Shown here one piece after another: positions 6,951-16,429 of a stretch of 31,107 bases of DNA. The position numbers and the translations under genes are program-made. The stretch covers positions 1 through 31,107 of the IMG/VR virus record IMGVR_UViG_3300017917_003098, one strand, 5' to 3'. Position 1 is the stretch's first letter. Every line of letters begins with the position of its first letter. The stretch is from a virus. The notes beneath the pieces were generated by a model. That model saw only the letters and a program-made list of their open reading frames with translations. It ran no database searches and was not told the DNA's origin.

Positions 6951-9536
6951 TCAACTTAATAAATCGAATAGATCTATTTGCACTGCACGACTAGGTATAT
7001 GTGCATTCCATTTTACAGCCTCGTAAATATTTTCAATAGGTGAAAATACCATCTTTTCAAACGATTTTTCATAATCAGGTTTGAAATATTTACTAAACTC
7101 TTTAGGCCATGCATACTTAAACCCAATAGCATCTACATTAAACGTATTAGGCTTCTGCACATAAACAAATCTCATCTTATCACCTGACCCAATATGTTCG
7201 TAATACTTATCTAGCTTATCTTTCTCAATAATCTTGTTATAGAAATAAGCAGCTTTACAATGTATAGGCATACCCTTAGCAGGTGTAAAGTCTTTACATT
7301 TTGAAGCATACTCTTCATAGTTCTTAATACCCATCACCTTTGAAATACTCTCAACAGGTAATTTCATAAACTCATCATACACCTTCTTAAGTGCATCATT
7401 AGTTTTACTGTAATTTTGAGTACTTAACATTACCTCAATAATCTCTTTTAGTAATGGTTTAAGTGAATTAGGTGTAGATGTTCTTACTACCTCTACACCG
7501 GTGTACTTAGTTTTATTCATTTGCACACCCTCTTCATCGAGTACATGCAAAATATAACGCTTCTTTTGTAAGAATACACCTACATCACCAATACACTCAC
7601 GTTTAAAACTAAACCTACAGTCTTTACTATTAAGTTCTTTTATACCCCATTCTTTAATAGATGTATTTAGTGTATTAACAATCTCACTCTCAAGTTTATA
7701 CACCTCTTGTGATACATTACCCTTTTCATCGGTAAAAGGTATATTAAGCTTTTCAATCAAATGTCTAATTGAAACATATGAGCTATCGGTATCATTATAC
7801 ACAATAGGTGTATCTTGTTCGATTTGCTCAGAAGTCATACCCGTCTTATCACAGATAAACTTCTTAATAATTTCATTACTTTGTTTGATTACTGCTTGAC
7901 CAGTAAGGGTAATAGATGCAGCAATATCATCATCACCAATAGGTGCTTGCTTATTACCGAAGTAACCGTATATAGAATTAATAAGAATCTTAACAGTCAA
8001 CTGACGTGTACCAAATCGTTGTACTTCAGCCTCTAAGTCATAATACTTAGGATCATTCTTATCTACCTTTGTTAACTTCTTTTTAAGTTCAACGTATTTC
8101 TTTTTAAGTTCATTACGTTTACCGAAATAATAGTCAACAACTTCAGGTATAATACCTTTTTCTTTTTGAGTAAATAAGCAGTTAGCTTTAGTAACTGTTA
8201 TCTCATGATCTTTAACAAACTTATCAAATTTAGGTTGTGAAACCGTCTTTTGTTTACCATTAGTAAGTAATATTGCATACTCACCATTATCAAAACTTGT
8301 AATTTTACCAATTTTAGTCTCTGGTGATAAATTGAGACTAATCATTACCGTGGGGTATAGACTTGTAGCATCAAAAGAGAATACATACTTTTGAAAACCT
8401 TTCTTAGGATCTGCTACATATGCACCAGGGTTAATACTATCTGGGTCATTACGAATAAAAGTAGGTACAATCTGATTTCTATACCTACCTCTAATAGCAA
8501 TAGCACCATTAATAATAGACAAGCTACCCATTGCACTTTCAAACGTTGTCAAACCAACGTAAGCAAGCATTCTCACCAAACTCAAGTATTGTAATTTCTC
8601 TTCAAGTTTAGTCAGAAGACGTACGTCTTGAAGGTTGTAATCAATGAATGTCTCCCAGTTATTATCAGCCAGACTAAACAAATCTTGATTTTCAAACTTA
8701 ACCTTCTTATCACCTACTTCTAATTCAGCAATATAGTCAAGTTTATATGACTCACGCAAAGGTGCAAACCGTTTGTAAATATCAAGATAATCAAGAAGAG
8801 ATACCCCATCGATATGCCAGCGTGTTTGTTCCCTACCAAACTCACCTCTAAAGGTTCTTGAATAAATGTTATATACCGGTGAAAGACGTTTAGTCTCGTC
8901 TTCACCAAGTATACGAGTACATCTATTAATAATGTAAGGTAAGTCGAAGAATTCTGAATTCCAACCACTAAGAATATCAGGGTAATCTTTTTCAAGATAA
9001 CCAATGAAACCTAAAAGTAGATCACGTTCAGTCTTGCAATAGTAATAAACATGATCAGGATTCTTAGAAGTATAAGGTTTTAAACCCCATGTGTGGTATT
9101 CTTTAGAAAGAGAATCATAAACAGTAATAACGTTTATGGTATGATTTGCAGTTGCAATATCAGGAAAGCCATCAGGTGAATAAGTCTCAATATCAAGCAG
9201 TAACATCTTGATAGGAAACTTTGAAAAGTCTGGTGATTCGTTATCTTGCCAGAATCTATTGATTAAGAATTGTTGTATTTGAGGTAAGTTTTCAAATACC
9301 CTTGTAATGTTATTCTCTTTAATGAACTTACTTCTATCGTATTGTGTAGGAAAAGTAAGCTTCTTCAACGGTGTCTTAAATAAGGAAGTAGCAGTACCCT
9401 GTGCACTGCTTTGTACTTCAGTATACAAATAAGGTTGATACGTATGATCAACGGTAATTCTCTTACCATTTTCATCCCAGGTATACAACCGCATAAGTTG
9501 CTCCCTAGGGTGATAGGTAACGTTTCTGTAACTCAT
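6951..9536 (-). CDS. DNA polymerase, family B (T4 gp43-like)
   Basis: The 861-residue polymerase has a complete 3'-5' exonuclease: Exo I LLLDIETYS (112-120, D115/E117), Exo II SGWNSEFFDLPY (190-201) and Exo III YNLQDVRLL (300-308). The polymerase motifs are all present: A FDATSLYPTVM (388-398), B KILINSIYGYFGN (516-528) and C YNDTDSSY (580-587). Length compares with 898 for T4 gp43. The C-terminal peptide QIDLFDLLS resembles the clamp-binding tails of phage and archaeal polymerases, so a gp45-type sliding clamp should be encoded elsewhere. The N-terminal 100 residues match the usual beta-rich domain. It replicates phage DNA with proofreading and would have to accept any modified dGTP, if modification occurs before incorporation. 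Confidence 0.97.
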   Translation of the reverse strand: MSYRNVTYHPREQLMRLYTWDENGKRITVDHTYQPYLYTEVQSSAQGTATSLFKTPLKKLTFPTQYDRSKFIKENNITRVFENLPQIQQFLINRFWQDNESPDFSKFPIKMLLLDIETYSPDGFPDIATANHTINVITVYDSLSKEYHTWGLKPYTSKNPDHVYYYCKTERDLLLGFIGYLEKDYPDILSGWNSEFFDLPYIINRCTRILGEDETKRLSPVYNIYSRTFRGEFGREQTRWHIDGVSLLDYLDIYKRFAPLRESYKLDYIAELEVGDKKVKFENQDLFSLADNNWETFIDYNLQDVRLLTKLEEKLQYLSLVRMLAYVGLTTFESAMGSLSIINGAIAIRGRYRNQIVPTFIRNDPDSINPGAYVADPKKGFQKYVFSFDATSLYPTVMISLNLSPETKIGKITSFDNGEYAILLTNGKQKTVSQPKFDKFVKDHEITVTKANCLFTQKEKGIIPEVVDYYFGKRNELKKKYVELKKKLTKVDKNDPKYYDLEAEVQRFGTRQLTVKILINSIYGYFGNKQAPIGDDDIAASITLTGQAVIKQSNEIIKKFICDKTGMTSEQIEQDTPIVYNDTDSSYVSIRHLIEKLNIPFTDEKGNVSQEVYKLESEIVNTLNTSIKEWGIKELNSKDCRFSFKRECIGDVGVFLQKKRYILHVLDEEGVQMNKTKYTGVEVVRTSTPNSLKPLLKEIIEVMLSTQNYSKTNDALKKVYDEFMKLPVESISKVMGIKNYEEYASKCKDFTPAKGMPIHCKAAYFYNKIIEKDKLDKYYEHIGSGDKMRFVYVQKPNTFNVDAIGFKYAWPKEFSKYFKPDYEKSFEKMVFSPIENIYEAVKWNAHIPSRAVQIDLFDLLS

Positions 9537-9537
9537 A

Positions 9538-9554
9538 ATACACTTATAGTGTAT
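9538..9554 (-). promoter_or_regulatory. Hairpin directly before the DNA polymerase start codon
   Basis: ATACACT (9538-9544) and AGTGTAT (9548-9554) form a perfect 7-bp inverted repeat around a 3-nt centre. On the mRNA the stem ends 1 nt before the ATG at 9536. T4 gp43 represses its own translation by binding a hairpin at its start, so a translational operator is one reading. A protein-binding DNA palindrome is another. Confidence 0.4.
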
Positions 9555-9572
9555 AATTTTTAACTGTGAACG

Positions 9573-10772
9573 TCAAGGATTGATTTTATTAAGAAGTTTC
9601 CTCTCTGGGGATCTATAAGAATGCAAATACATCTCTACATATTTACCAATGTTATCAGGATTCTCTAAGAATCTAGATTCAGCAAATGATCTTGCAGCTG
9701 TTGCAGCTCTCTTATAAACACCTTCCTTAAGAGTATTATCAATTTGATCAATCATTTCATCACCAGTCTTAAACCTAATTGGTGCATTTTTATATGTTTC
9801 AATATCTTGACAAACAACTGGAATACCGTAACAAGAACCTTCCAAATATTTCAAATCACTCTTACATTTATTAAAAGTGTTATCAGCTAATGGAGCAATC
9901 ATCATTTGTACATTTAAATTGTCTATTGTATATGGATAATCCATAATTTTAGACCAAGGTACAAACTCAATATCACCAGATTTTACATAAGGTACAAGAG
10001 TGTGAGGTAAAGCACCCATAAACACCCACCTATATTTCTTAATTGTTTTAATAATAGCATCATTGACGTGGAAGAAGTCATCACGTTGTTTAATTCTATT
10101 ATCTACATCAAAATGTGCAGCAGAACCATTATAAAGTATACGAGGACGTCTCTTATGATCGTTTAAATTTTGAACAAGTTGATCTTTATCATAAAAATTA
10201 CCCATCCAGAAACGAGGAACATAATTAGGTAATACAGTTATATTTTGATTAATGAGTTTAGATCTATAATAATCTCTCATGTAATCACACGTAACTGTAA
10301 TTTCATCACACATTTCCATTATTTCTTGTGCTGAATTACGTATATCATCACTGGTAAATGCTGATTTAAATTTGTTATAATCGGGGATGTCTTCTCTAAA
10401 CACTACATCATCAATCTCATATACAATTTTAAAATTAGCTCTAGGCTGAATAGCTTTGAGAAACTTAATAAACTCTAATTGATGAGGGGAAGCTTGACGC
10501 TGGATGCGTATAGTTTTCATTAAACTATATAATGATTCATCCTTAGCCATTAAAATACTGCTAAAAGAAAGTAAATCACCTCTGAGATTCATTATCATCT
10601 CAGGCCAAATTAATCTCCAACACCCGCAACCACCATGATCAGCTAAAAAATTATACACTTTTGGTGTATTATTAATATTGGACTTAGGACTCTGAACTTG
10701 AGGTGGTGGTTGCGGGGCAAAAACGGGTCTAAAAGGTGCAGCAAATGGTGAATTTGCCATGGTATTTAACAT
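9573..10772 (-). CDS. GT-B fold glycosyltransferase (group 1 / GT4-like)
   Basis: The 399-residue protein has an N-terminal Rossmann-like half with YEIDDVVF (about 130), a segment common in phage GT4-like enzymes. Its C-terminal half has RPRILYNGSAAHFDVDN (about 208-224), RWVFMGALPH and FNKCKSDLKYLEGSCYGIPVVC. The last matches the donor-binding N-x-CKS-x-LK-x-LE-x-x-x-x-G-x-PV motif of GT-B transferases. It should move a sugar from a nucleotide-sugar to DNA bases, a virion protein or a host glycan; the acceptor cannot be read from sequence. A start four codons later (MANSPFAAPF) is also possible. The first 35 residues are Pro/Gln-rich. It is encoded 17 bp downstream of the gp46 gene, within the replication cluster. 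Confidence 0.82.
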   Translation of the reverse strand: MLNTMANSPFAAPFRPVFAPQPPPQVQSPKSNINNTPKVYNFLADHGGCGCWRLIWPEMIMNLRGDLLSFSSILMAKDESLYSLMKTIRIQRQASPHQLEFIKFLKAIQPRANFKIVYEIDDVVFREDIPDYNKFKSAFTSDDIRNSAQEIMEMCDEITVTCDYMRDYYRSKLINQNITVLPNYVPRFWMGNFYDKDQLVQNLNDHKRRPRILYNGSAAHFDVDNRIKQRDDFFHVNDAIIKTIKKYRWVFMGALPHTLVPYVKSGDIEFVPWSKIMDYPYTIDNLNVQMMIAPLADNTFNKCKSDLKYLEGSCYGIPVVCQDIETYKNAPIRFKTGDEMIDQIDNTLKEGVYKRAATAARSFAESRFLENPDNIGKYVEMYLHSYRSPERKLLNKINP

Positions 10773-10789
10773 ACCATATTTTATGCACT

Positions 10790-12595
10790 TTATTCAGTAT
10801 ATTCAACCCGTGTAGTAATACCATTTTTCTTCTCTAAACAAATAACTTCACCAGTTGCAAACTTACCACTTTCTTTTCTATGTGAAATTACCATAACACA
10901 TTCATTGTGTTCATCTACTCTTTCTTTAAGAATATTGAGCACAAGTTCAATACCATGTTCATCTACACTGCTATCTAACAATTCATCATAGATGCTTATG
11001 TTAATTGCAACACCACCTTGCAATCTTCTAACATCCATAAAGGTAAACAAACATGCTAAATCAATTGCTTTTCTTTCAGCACCAGAAAAATTAAAGTATG
11101 AACACGCTTTACCCTTCTCATTGGTGAACTTTTCATCAAAGAATTCATCAAAAATACAGGTACAGTTACTATCCATCTTCTTCAAATAATAAGCAATACG
11201 GTTATTAAACAATTCAAGTATACGTTTAATGATGAAAGCTTTAACACCTTCTTCAGAAACAATGTACTTAACTGCATCCAACATGTTCAAAGTGCTCTTC
11301 AATTCAGCAAGTTTAACTTCTGATTGAGCAACCTTATCAGTTGTAGTGTTAATTAATTCATCGAAGTCGGTTGTTTCACTATTAAGTGTTGTAAGCTCTT
11401 TATTGATGGTGAGATTCCAATCTTCAAGACTCTTAATAGCAGAAGAAAGTGATTTCTTAGATTCCATCTTCTTAGAAATCTGTGAGATTTCATTATTAAG
11501 AGCTGTTATCTTTTCTTTTATCTTATCTTTTGCACCTTTATAGGTAGTAATGAGTTTCTTTTGCTCATTTAACTTATCATTCAGTGCTGTAATATCGTTC
11601 TTAATGGTTTCTTTAGCACTATTGATGTGTGCTCTATCATTTACATCAACAGGCTTCAAGCAAACTTCACAAAGATCGTTTTTTGTACCAATTTTTGAGA
11701 GTTTAGTAGTGAGAGTACCTATTTCAGTCTGAATTGTAGTGGTAGATACAGTTAAATTATGTAACTCTTTATCAAGTTTATCGATATTTGAGTTAAAATC
11801 CTCAATTTTCTTCTGTCTACCTTCAATATCTACATCACCACCATCAGATTTATCAGCATTTTTAAGCTTTTCGATCTTTTCAATGTTCTCATTGAGTTGT
11901 CTCTCTTTATCAATCTTAGATGATTTACGTTGATTGAGGACGCCTTGACGCTGGTGCTTGTAATTGTTTAATGCAGTTACAACAGTTTCATGTTTAGCAG
12001 AGTCAATATCACAAATCTTCTTATTTTCGTTATATGAAGTCCTAACTTTAGACAACATATCACTAAAAACTTCAAGATTGAAAATACCTTCAATGAATTT
12101 TCTCTTTTCTACCATCTTCTTAGCCATGAATGGTGTAGAAGCATTGGCACTCATGATAATACAATTCTGGAATACTTCTTGATTGCAAGAAATAAGATCT
12201 GCAATCATTGTATTTGTACCAGCCATTGTATGCATTGTAACGTTTTCATCATCACAATACAAAGCTAACTCAGAAGGATTAATCTTTCTAATGATTACAT
12301 AATTTTTACCAACACCATTATTAACAATAGTGAAGTCGAGTTTAACTTCACAGATGCCATTGGTGATGTTATTAACAATTAAGTCCTTTTTAAGATCTCT
12401 AACAGTGTTACCATAGATAGCAAAATTAATTGCATCCAAGATTGTAGTCTTACCTACAGCATTACGTCTATCCTCTTTATCTTTATTAACACCAGTAATA
12501 ATATGCAACCCTTTGCTAAAGCTAACAACAACAGGAGTATTACCAACTGATAAAAAGTTTTGAATCGAAACACTGTTAAAATTAATGTATTTCAT
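10790..12595 (-). CDS. Recombination endonuclease ATPase subunit, T4 gp46/SbcC/Rad50-like
   Basis: The 601-residue protein has an N-terminal ATPase half with NAVGKTTILDAINFAIYGN (45-63). Two long coiled-coil arms (about 200-300 and 320-440) flank a zinc hook CEVC (309-312). The C-terminal half has the signature FSGAERKAIDLACLF (about 503), Walker B ISIYDELLDSS and VMVISHRKE. With gp47 it resects DNA ends for recombination-dependent replication and host DNA breakdown. Length compares with 560 for T4 gp46. It is encoded directly downstream of a glycosyltransferase gene that splits it from the gp47 gene; both junctions are 4-bp ATGA overlaps, so all three are probably translated together. Confidence 0.93.
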   Translation of the reverse strand: MKYINFNSVSIQNFLSVGNTPVVVSFSKGLHIITGVNKDKEDRRNAVGKTTILDAINFAIYGNTVRDLKKDLIVNNITNGICEVKLDFTIVNNGVGKNYVIIRKINPSELALYCDDENVTMHTMAGTNTMIADLISCNQEVFQNCIIMSANASTPFMAKKMVEKRKFIEGIFNLEVFSDMLSKVRTSYNENKKICDIDSAKHETVVTALNNYKHQRQGVLNQRKSSKIDKERQLNENIEKIEKLKNADKSDGGDVDIEGRQKKIEDFNSNIDKLDKELHNLTVSTTTIQTEIGTLTTKLSKIGTKNDLCEVCLKPVDVNDRAHINSAKETIKNDITALNDKLNEQKKLITTYKGAKDKIKEKITALNNEISQISKKMESKKSLSSAIKSLEDWNLTINKELTTLNSETTDFDELINTTTDKVAQSEVKLAELKSTLNMLDAVKYIVSEEGVKAFIIKRILELFNNRIAYYLKKMDSNCTCIFDEFFDEKFTNEKGKACSYFNFSGAERKAIDLACLFTFMDVRRLQGGVAINISIYDELLDSSVDEHGIELVLNILKERVDEHNECVMVISHRKESGKFATGEVICLEKKNGITTRVEYTE

Positions 12596-13296
12596 TTATT
12601 TTGTACGAATCTATTATATATTTTGTTAAAAGAAATAGCTGCTTCATCTTTACTTAAAATAGGTAACATATTAGGAAGATAATTGTACTTTGTTCGGAAT
12701 AATTTTAATCCTCTAAGCATCATATCTTCATCTAACTTTATTTCATTATCTATTTCTTGCAAAGTAGATGTATTTGGAGATGTAAAATAACCCACCGGTC
12801 CAACTAACCCTTTGTTAAAGAGTCTATAGTAATAATCAAAAATTTCAAATGAATCTTTATATTTTTCATCCAAATAACCAATTTGTTTAATACAGTTTTT
12901 ATTCAGATAGATAAAATTCTTAAAGAATCTATCAGCTAAATTAATCCACACTCCATTATAGTCATATGTTGCAAAACTATTACCACCGTTAAACAACATG
13001 TGCACACCCGTTTTCTCAAAAGTGTGAATATATCGTTCAATTATAGAGGTATCTTCAATGATGGTATTATCTCTAATTATGAAAATATGATCACAACCAT
13101 GTTGTGTGAGGTATCTTAAACCATCATTAACACAAGCAGCATAAAACTTCTTATCGTAATAGGTGGTGGTATTAGATGTAAAAGTTTTACCATTACAGTC
13201 ATTAGTAACTATAATGTTATATTTGTTGAGTTTGTCGATTAAAGCTTGACAATTGTCGACATGTTTTTCAAGATAGATAATAATTCCAATATTCAT
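12592..13296 (-). CDS. GT-A type glycosyltransferase-like protein inserted between gp47 and gp46
   Basis: The 234-residue protein begins with a Rossmann-like strand (MNIGIIIYLEKHVDN). It carries YDKKFYAACVNDGLRYL (48-64) and HIFIIRDNTIIEDTSII (75-91), which resemble the acceptor and metal-binding parts of GT2-like enzymes, with RDN in place of a classical DxD. KQIGYLDEKYKDSFEIFDYY matches the conserved 'G-x-x-DE ... ED-x-D' region near the base position. It could transfer a sugar, but loss of a clear DxD makes activity uncertain. It is translationally coupled on both sides (ATGA at 12592-12595 and 13293-13296), an unusual place for a glycosyltransferase. Confidence 0.7.
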   Translation of the reverse strand: MNIGIIIYLEKHVDNCQALIDKLNKYNIIVTNDCNGKTFTSNTTTYYDKKFYAACVNDGLRYLTQHGCDHIFIIRDNTIIEDTSIIERYIHTFEKTGVHMLFNGGNSFATYDYNGVWINLADRFFKNFIYLNKNCIKQIGYLDEKYKDSFEIFDYYYRLFNKGLVGPVGYFTSPNTSTLQEIDNEIKLDEDMMLRGLKLFRTKYNYLPNMLPILSKDEAAISFNKIYNRFVQNK

Positions 13297-14333
13297 TTTA
13301 TGCAGTCCTTATAAAGGTCGTTCACATATTTACGCACAACAGGTTTATTTTCTATCTCCATAAGATCGATAAACTCATCAATCATTGTAGAAATATCAAT
13401 ACCTTTTAAATTGGTATCAAAATCAGCATTAATTTCAATCTTATCTACATCAATCTTATAATCTACACTATAACCAATAGGTTTGAATTGTGAGATTTTA
13501 GCTGATACTTTATCTACATCTTCATGAGAAATCTTCTTATCAACATGCAATCTTACAATATTATTTGTAATGGTATCTTTTGTCTTTGTATCAAACTTAT
13601 CCAATTCACTCAATTTGACTACAAAGTGCTTAGGTGATACATCATTCTCAATTCTTTGATAGGAATTATCAATAAAATCATAAAGATATACATACTTAGG
13701 TCTCTCTGCATCACCAAAATCCATTTGAAAAGTGTTACCAACGTAGATAATCTTACCATTATCAAACACTCTTTCTTGATTCAAATGAAAGTGTCCGGTG
13801 AAAGTCATAGTAGATGAAGATAAAAGATCTTTATAATCTTCACCATGATCGCAAATTTTAAAGTTATTAATCTGGAAATTAGCCAATTCAAAATGACCAA
13901 ATACCACATCACTACGCGGTACATCCTTTACTGGTATACCCCATGGAACAAATGTAACTGATTTAGTAAAAACATCGTGAGTTTCGAGTTTATCGAAAAC
14001 TGTTACATTATTTCTACCTTTAATAATGGATAGAGAATTAATAGATGCTTCATTTTTAAGATAACAATCATGATTACCAGGTATCATGACAATATTGAAG
14101 CATGATAGAATATCTAAAATTTTAGATGCAACGTTGATAGTTGCAACATTAATTTCATCTCGATGATGAAACCAATCTCCGCAAAACATGATATCTTCAA
14201 TATCATTATTTTCGAGAACTGCTTTTAACCATTTAGCATAGTTAATTGCAATATCGTGCCACATGGTATTGTTCTGATGAACACCTAAGTGTAAATCAGC
14301 GATAACAGCAATTCGTCTATTTTTAAAAATCAT
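13293..14333 (-). CDS. Recombination endonuclease nuclease subunit, T4 gp47/SbcD/Mre11-like
   Basis: With the start at 14331-14333 (MIFKNRRIAVIADLHLG) the protein has 346 residues, close to T4 gp47 (339). The phosphodiesterase motifs are IADLHLG (11-17), CGDWFHHRDE (51-60), PGNHDCY (85-91), FGHFE and TGHFH, which together bind two metal ions. It is the Mre11-type nuclease that pairs with gp46. Longer starts (ATG at 14369 or GTG at 14396) would place poorly matching residues before the first motif and overlap the divergent gene, so I prefer the shorter one. It heads the long minus-strand replication run. Confidence 0.92.
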   Translation of the reverse strand: MIFKNRRIAVIADLHLGVHQNNTMWHDIAINYAKWLKAVLENNDIEDIMFCGDWFHHRDEINVATINVASKILDILSCFNIVMIPGNHDCYLKNEASINSLSIIKGRNNVTVFDKLETHDVFTKSVTFVPWGIPVKDVPRSDVVFGHFELANFQINNFKICDHGEDYKDLLSSSTMTFTGHFHLNQERVFDNGKIIYVGNTFQMDFGDAERPKYVYLYDFIDNSYQRIENDVSPKHFVVKLSELDKFDTKTKDTITNNIVRLHVDKKISHEDVDKVSAKISQFKPIGYSVDYKIDVDKIEINADFDTNLKGIDISTMIDEFIDLMEIENKPVVRKYVNDLYKDCIK

Positions 14334-14356
14334 GTTGTAAATCTGATACCTTATTT

Positions 14357-14362
14357 TAAATA
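14357..14362 (+). promoter_or_regulatory. TAAATA box 5 nt before the first HtrL/YibB-like gene
   Basis: TAAATA is followed by CTTTC and then ATG (14368). This is nearly the same as the arrangement at 2328-2333 (TAAATA, TTTTC, ATG). It lies in the 34-bp divergent gap shared with the gp47 gene. Confidence 0.35.
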
Positions 14363-14367
14363 CTTTC

Positions 14368-15522
14368 ATGTATAAATCAAACACAAGAATCGTCACTTGC
14401 GTTTATTATTCTCACCGCGACAGCGAAATGGGTGGTCGTAGTTGGCCGATAGAGTATTATAAATGGACACTTTTCAATATTTTCAATTTTGGATTACCAA
14501 TAACTTTGTTTTATGATGGTGAATCTGAGTCATTTAATAAACTAACAAATATCATTAACGATTATAAAGATAATATCAATAAAGAATTAGATATTCATCT
14601 TTTACCTCATGATTTAAAAACCCATCCAAAATACGATAAAATAATCAATAACCGTAAAACTATTCTAGATGAGTTAAATAATGACAAAGTAAATTTCCCC
14701 CACGGTTTTAACTGGGCTAGAAATGAAGTAATTTGCCATACAAAATTAACATTCCTCAAACAGGTATTGGAATTATACACTCATATTGATAATGTAGTGT
14801 GGGTTGATGCAGGTATTACCCACTGGGGATTGAATCCACGTTGTTATGGTGGTATGGAGATTAATGGTTCACAACATACCTATACTGATTTTTATCCGTA
14901 TAATAATAACAATATCTTCACTCCAAAAATTGGTGAAGGGTTCAATGCATTGTTAGAAAAACATAAAATGTTTTTCATCGGTCATCACAATAACTGGTAT
15001 TCACAAGATTTTCAGCGTATGAATGCTGATTATGTTTATGATAATCCTGAATACAAACAATTAATCGATCCACATGCAGATTGGGTAAAGAATAGTTTTA
15101 ATAGGGTATTAAGAGTAACCTATGAAAATGTACCAAGAGCTAAGTATGTAGTACATAATGGATCTAATGAAGATGTAAATACTCACGGATCACCAATTAA
15201 TATTTTTGGTAATCAGATAGTTGGTGGTGTAATTGGTGTAAGTAGAGAAAAATTCAATCACTTATATGAATTTTATAATAACTACTTGACATATATTTTT
15301 AATCACGATCATAGAAGTTTATTTACTGAAGAACCTATTTTATCATTATATTACTGTATTTTTGAACCTTATATGATTTATTTCAGTGATTGGAATCACA
15401 ATATATCAATTACACCACCTAACCCGTGTACAACAGAAGGTAAATTCGAAAAGAGCTTTTATAATGTGTGGATAGATATTTCTAACGTATCCACTTCTGA
15501 TTTATCAACAACTCATCAATAA
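14368..15522 (+). CDS. HtrL/YibB-like (WlaTC-like) putative glycosyltransferase, copy 1
   Basis: The 384-residue protein begins with IVTCVYYSHRDSEMGGRSWP and carries FGLPITLFYDG, RNEVICHTKLTFLKQ and VVWVDAGITHWG. These match the HtrL/YibB family, whose members include Campylobacter WlaTC and are thought to be glycosyltransferases, though biochemistry is sparse. The V-D-A-G stretch is where a DxD-like metal or sugar-nucleotide site is expected. A paralogue at 26284 shares TRxxVTCxY, YDKI, CHTKLxF and WxDAGIT. It is transcribed away from the gp47 gene. Its end overlaps the lipoprotein gene by 41 bp. The role may be to decorate DNA, a virion protein or host glycan. Confidence 0.72.
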   Translation: MYKSNTRIVTCVYYSHRDSEMGGRSWPIEYYKWTLFNIFNFGLPITLFYDGESESFNKLTNIINDYKDNINKELDIHLLPHDLKTHPKYDKIINNRKTILDELNNDKVNFPHGFNWARNEVICHTKLTFLKQVLELYTHIDNVVWVDAGITHWGLNPRCYGGMEINGSQHTYTDFYPYNNNNIFTPKIGEGFNALLEKHKMFFIGHHNNWYSQDFQRMNADYVYDNPEYKQLIDPHADWVKNSFNRVLRVTYENVPRAKYVVHNGSNEDVNTHGSPINIFGNQIVGGVIGVSREKFNHLYEFYNNYLTYIFNHDHRSLFTEEPILSLYYCIFEPYMIYFSDWNHNISITPPNPCTTEGKFEKSFYNVWIDISNVSTSDLSTTHQ

Positions 15523-16429
15523 CATCTTTATGCTTTTGATCCATAATTCCGTTAAGTGCACTTAAAACTTCAGATAATTTATATTGTTTATCTGGTAATT
15601 CTTTTTCTTTAACTCTAAACTCTTGAATTGTATCAACTATCATATCAAGAGTTTCTTTATATCTATTATATTCATGTTCATCTACTAATTTACTCATAGT
15701 AAATGCATTAGGTGTTAATGCTTTTACAGTACTAATAATAGTAGAACCTATCATATTAAAGATAGAAAACACCGATGCAGCTATAGGATTTGTCATTGAT
15801 AACACTCTTAATACGATGAATATAACTGCAAAGATAAGAATACCTGTTAAACAACTAAAAAAGAATCTCTTTAATCCCCACATTACAGCATTTAAACCAA
15901 ACATACCACCCATTTCATTAATTGTAGCTTGTTTGGCATCTGATTCTTTAGCTATATTATTTGCTTTATCAGCTAATTGCCATAATTGATCATCATATTT
16001 TTGTTTAAGATCTACATTTTGTTTTTGTAATTCACTGATAATTTTATCTCTTTGAGATAATAATTCCTCACCACGTTTACGTTCTTCAGCTACATGAGAA
16101 TTTAATAGATCAACGGTTGCTTTTATTCTTTTAATTTCGTCTAAATGAGGTGAACCAATAATGGATACAACGCGCTCATTCAATGCCTTAGCTGTATCAA
16201 CCTGTATGGGTGGGTTAGTAATTTGTAATAAAGAGTGTTGAATACCAGCTGTAAGAGTGGCTGTTTGTTGTTTTTTAGCAGCATCTACCTTTTCTATATC
16301 AGAAACAGTTAAATCTATTTTCTTTTCTTGTCTGTTTAAAATATTTTGTGCGGTATCTACTTGTCTTCTAACTGTTAATCCGCAACCAACTAAAATTAAT
16401 GATACTAATAAAATAAAAAACCGTTTCAT
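15482..16429 (-). CDS. Membrane lipoprotein with long coiled coil; function unknown
   Basis: I choose the ATG at 16427-16429, giving 315 residues, because MKRFFILLVSLILVGCG is then a clean lipoprotein signal with lipobox LVGC and the lipidated Cys at 16. The 7-residue longer start would put MWLLNNY before it. A heptad-rich coiled coil covers roughly 35-175. A strong membrane segment follows (FFFSCLTGILIFAVIFIVL, about 189-207). The C-terminal 100 residues are charged and helical. Anchoring by both a lipid and a membrane helix suggests an envelope-spanning part in lysis (spanin-like) or superinfection exclusion, but I do not recognise the family. TAAATA is 5 nt before this start, and a hairpin covers it. 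Confidence 0.72.
   Translation of the reverse strand: MKRFFILLVSLILVGCGLTVRRQVDTAQNILNRQEKKIDLTVSDIEKVDAAKKQQTATLTAGIQHSLLQITNPPIQVDTAKALNERVVSIIGSPHLDEIKRIKATVDLLNSHVAEERKRGEELLSQRDKIISELQKQNVDLKQKYDDQLWQLADKANNIAKESDAKQATINEMGGMFGLNAVMWGLKRFFFSCLTGILIFAVIFIVLRVLSMTNPIAASVFSIFNMIGSTIISTVKALTPNAFTMSKLVDEHEYNRYKETLDMIVDTIQEFRVKEKELPDKQYKLSEVLSALNGIMDQKHKDVIDELLINQKWIR

Noticed and set aside
14333-14396. Longer GTG/ATG starts for gp47
   Set aside because: They add residues unlike the family before the IADLHLG motif and run into the divergent gene.
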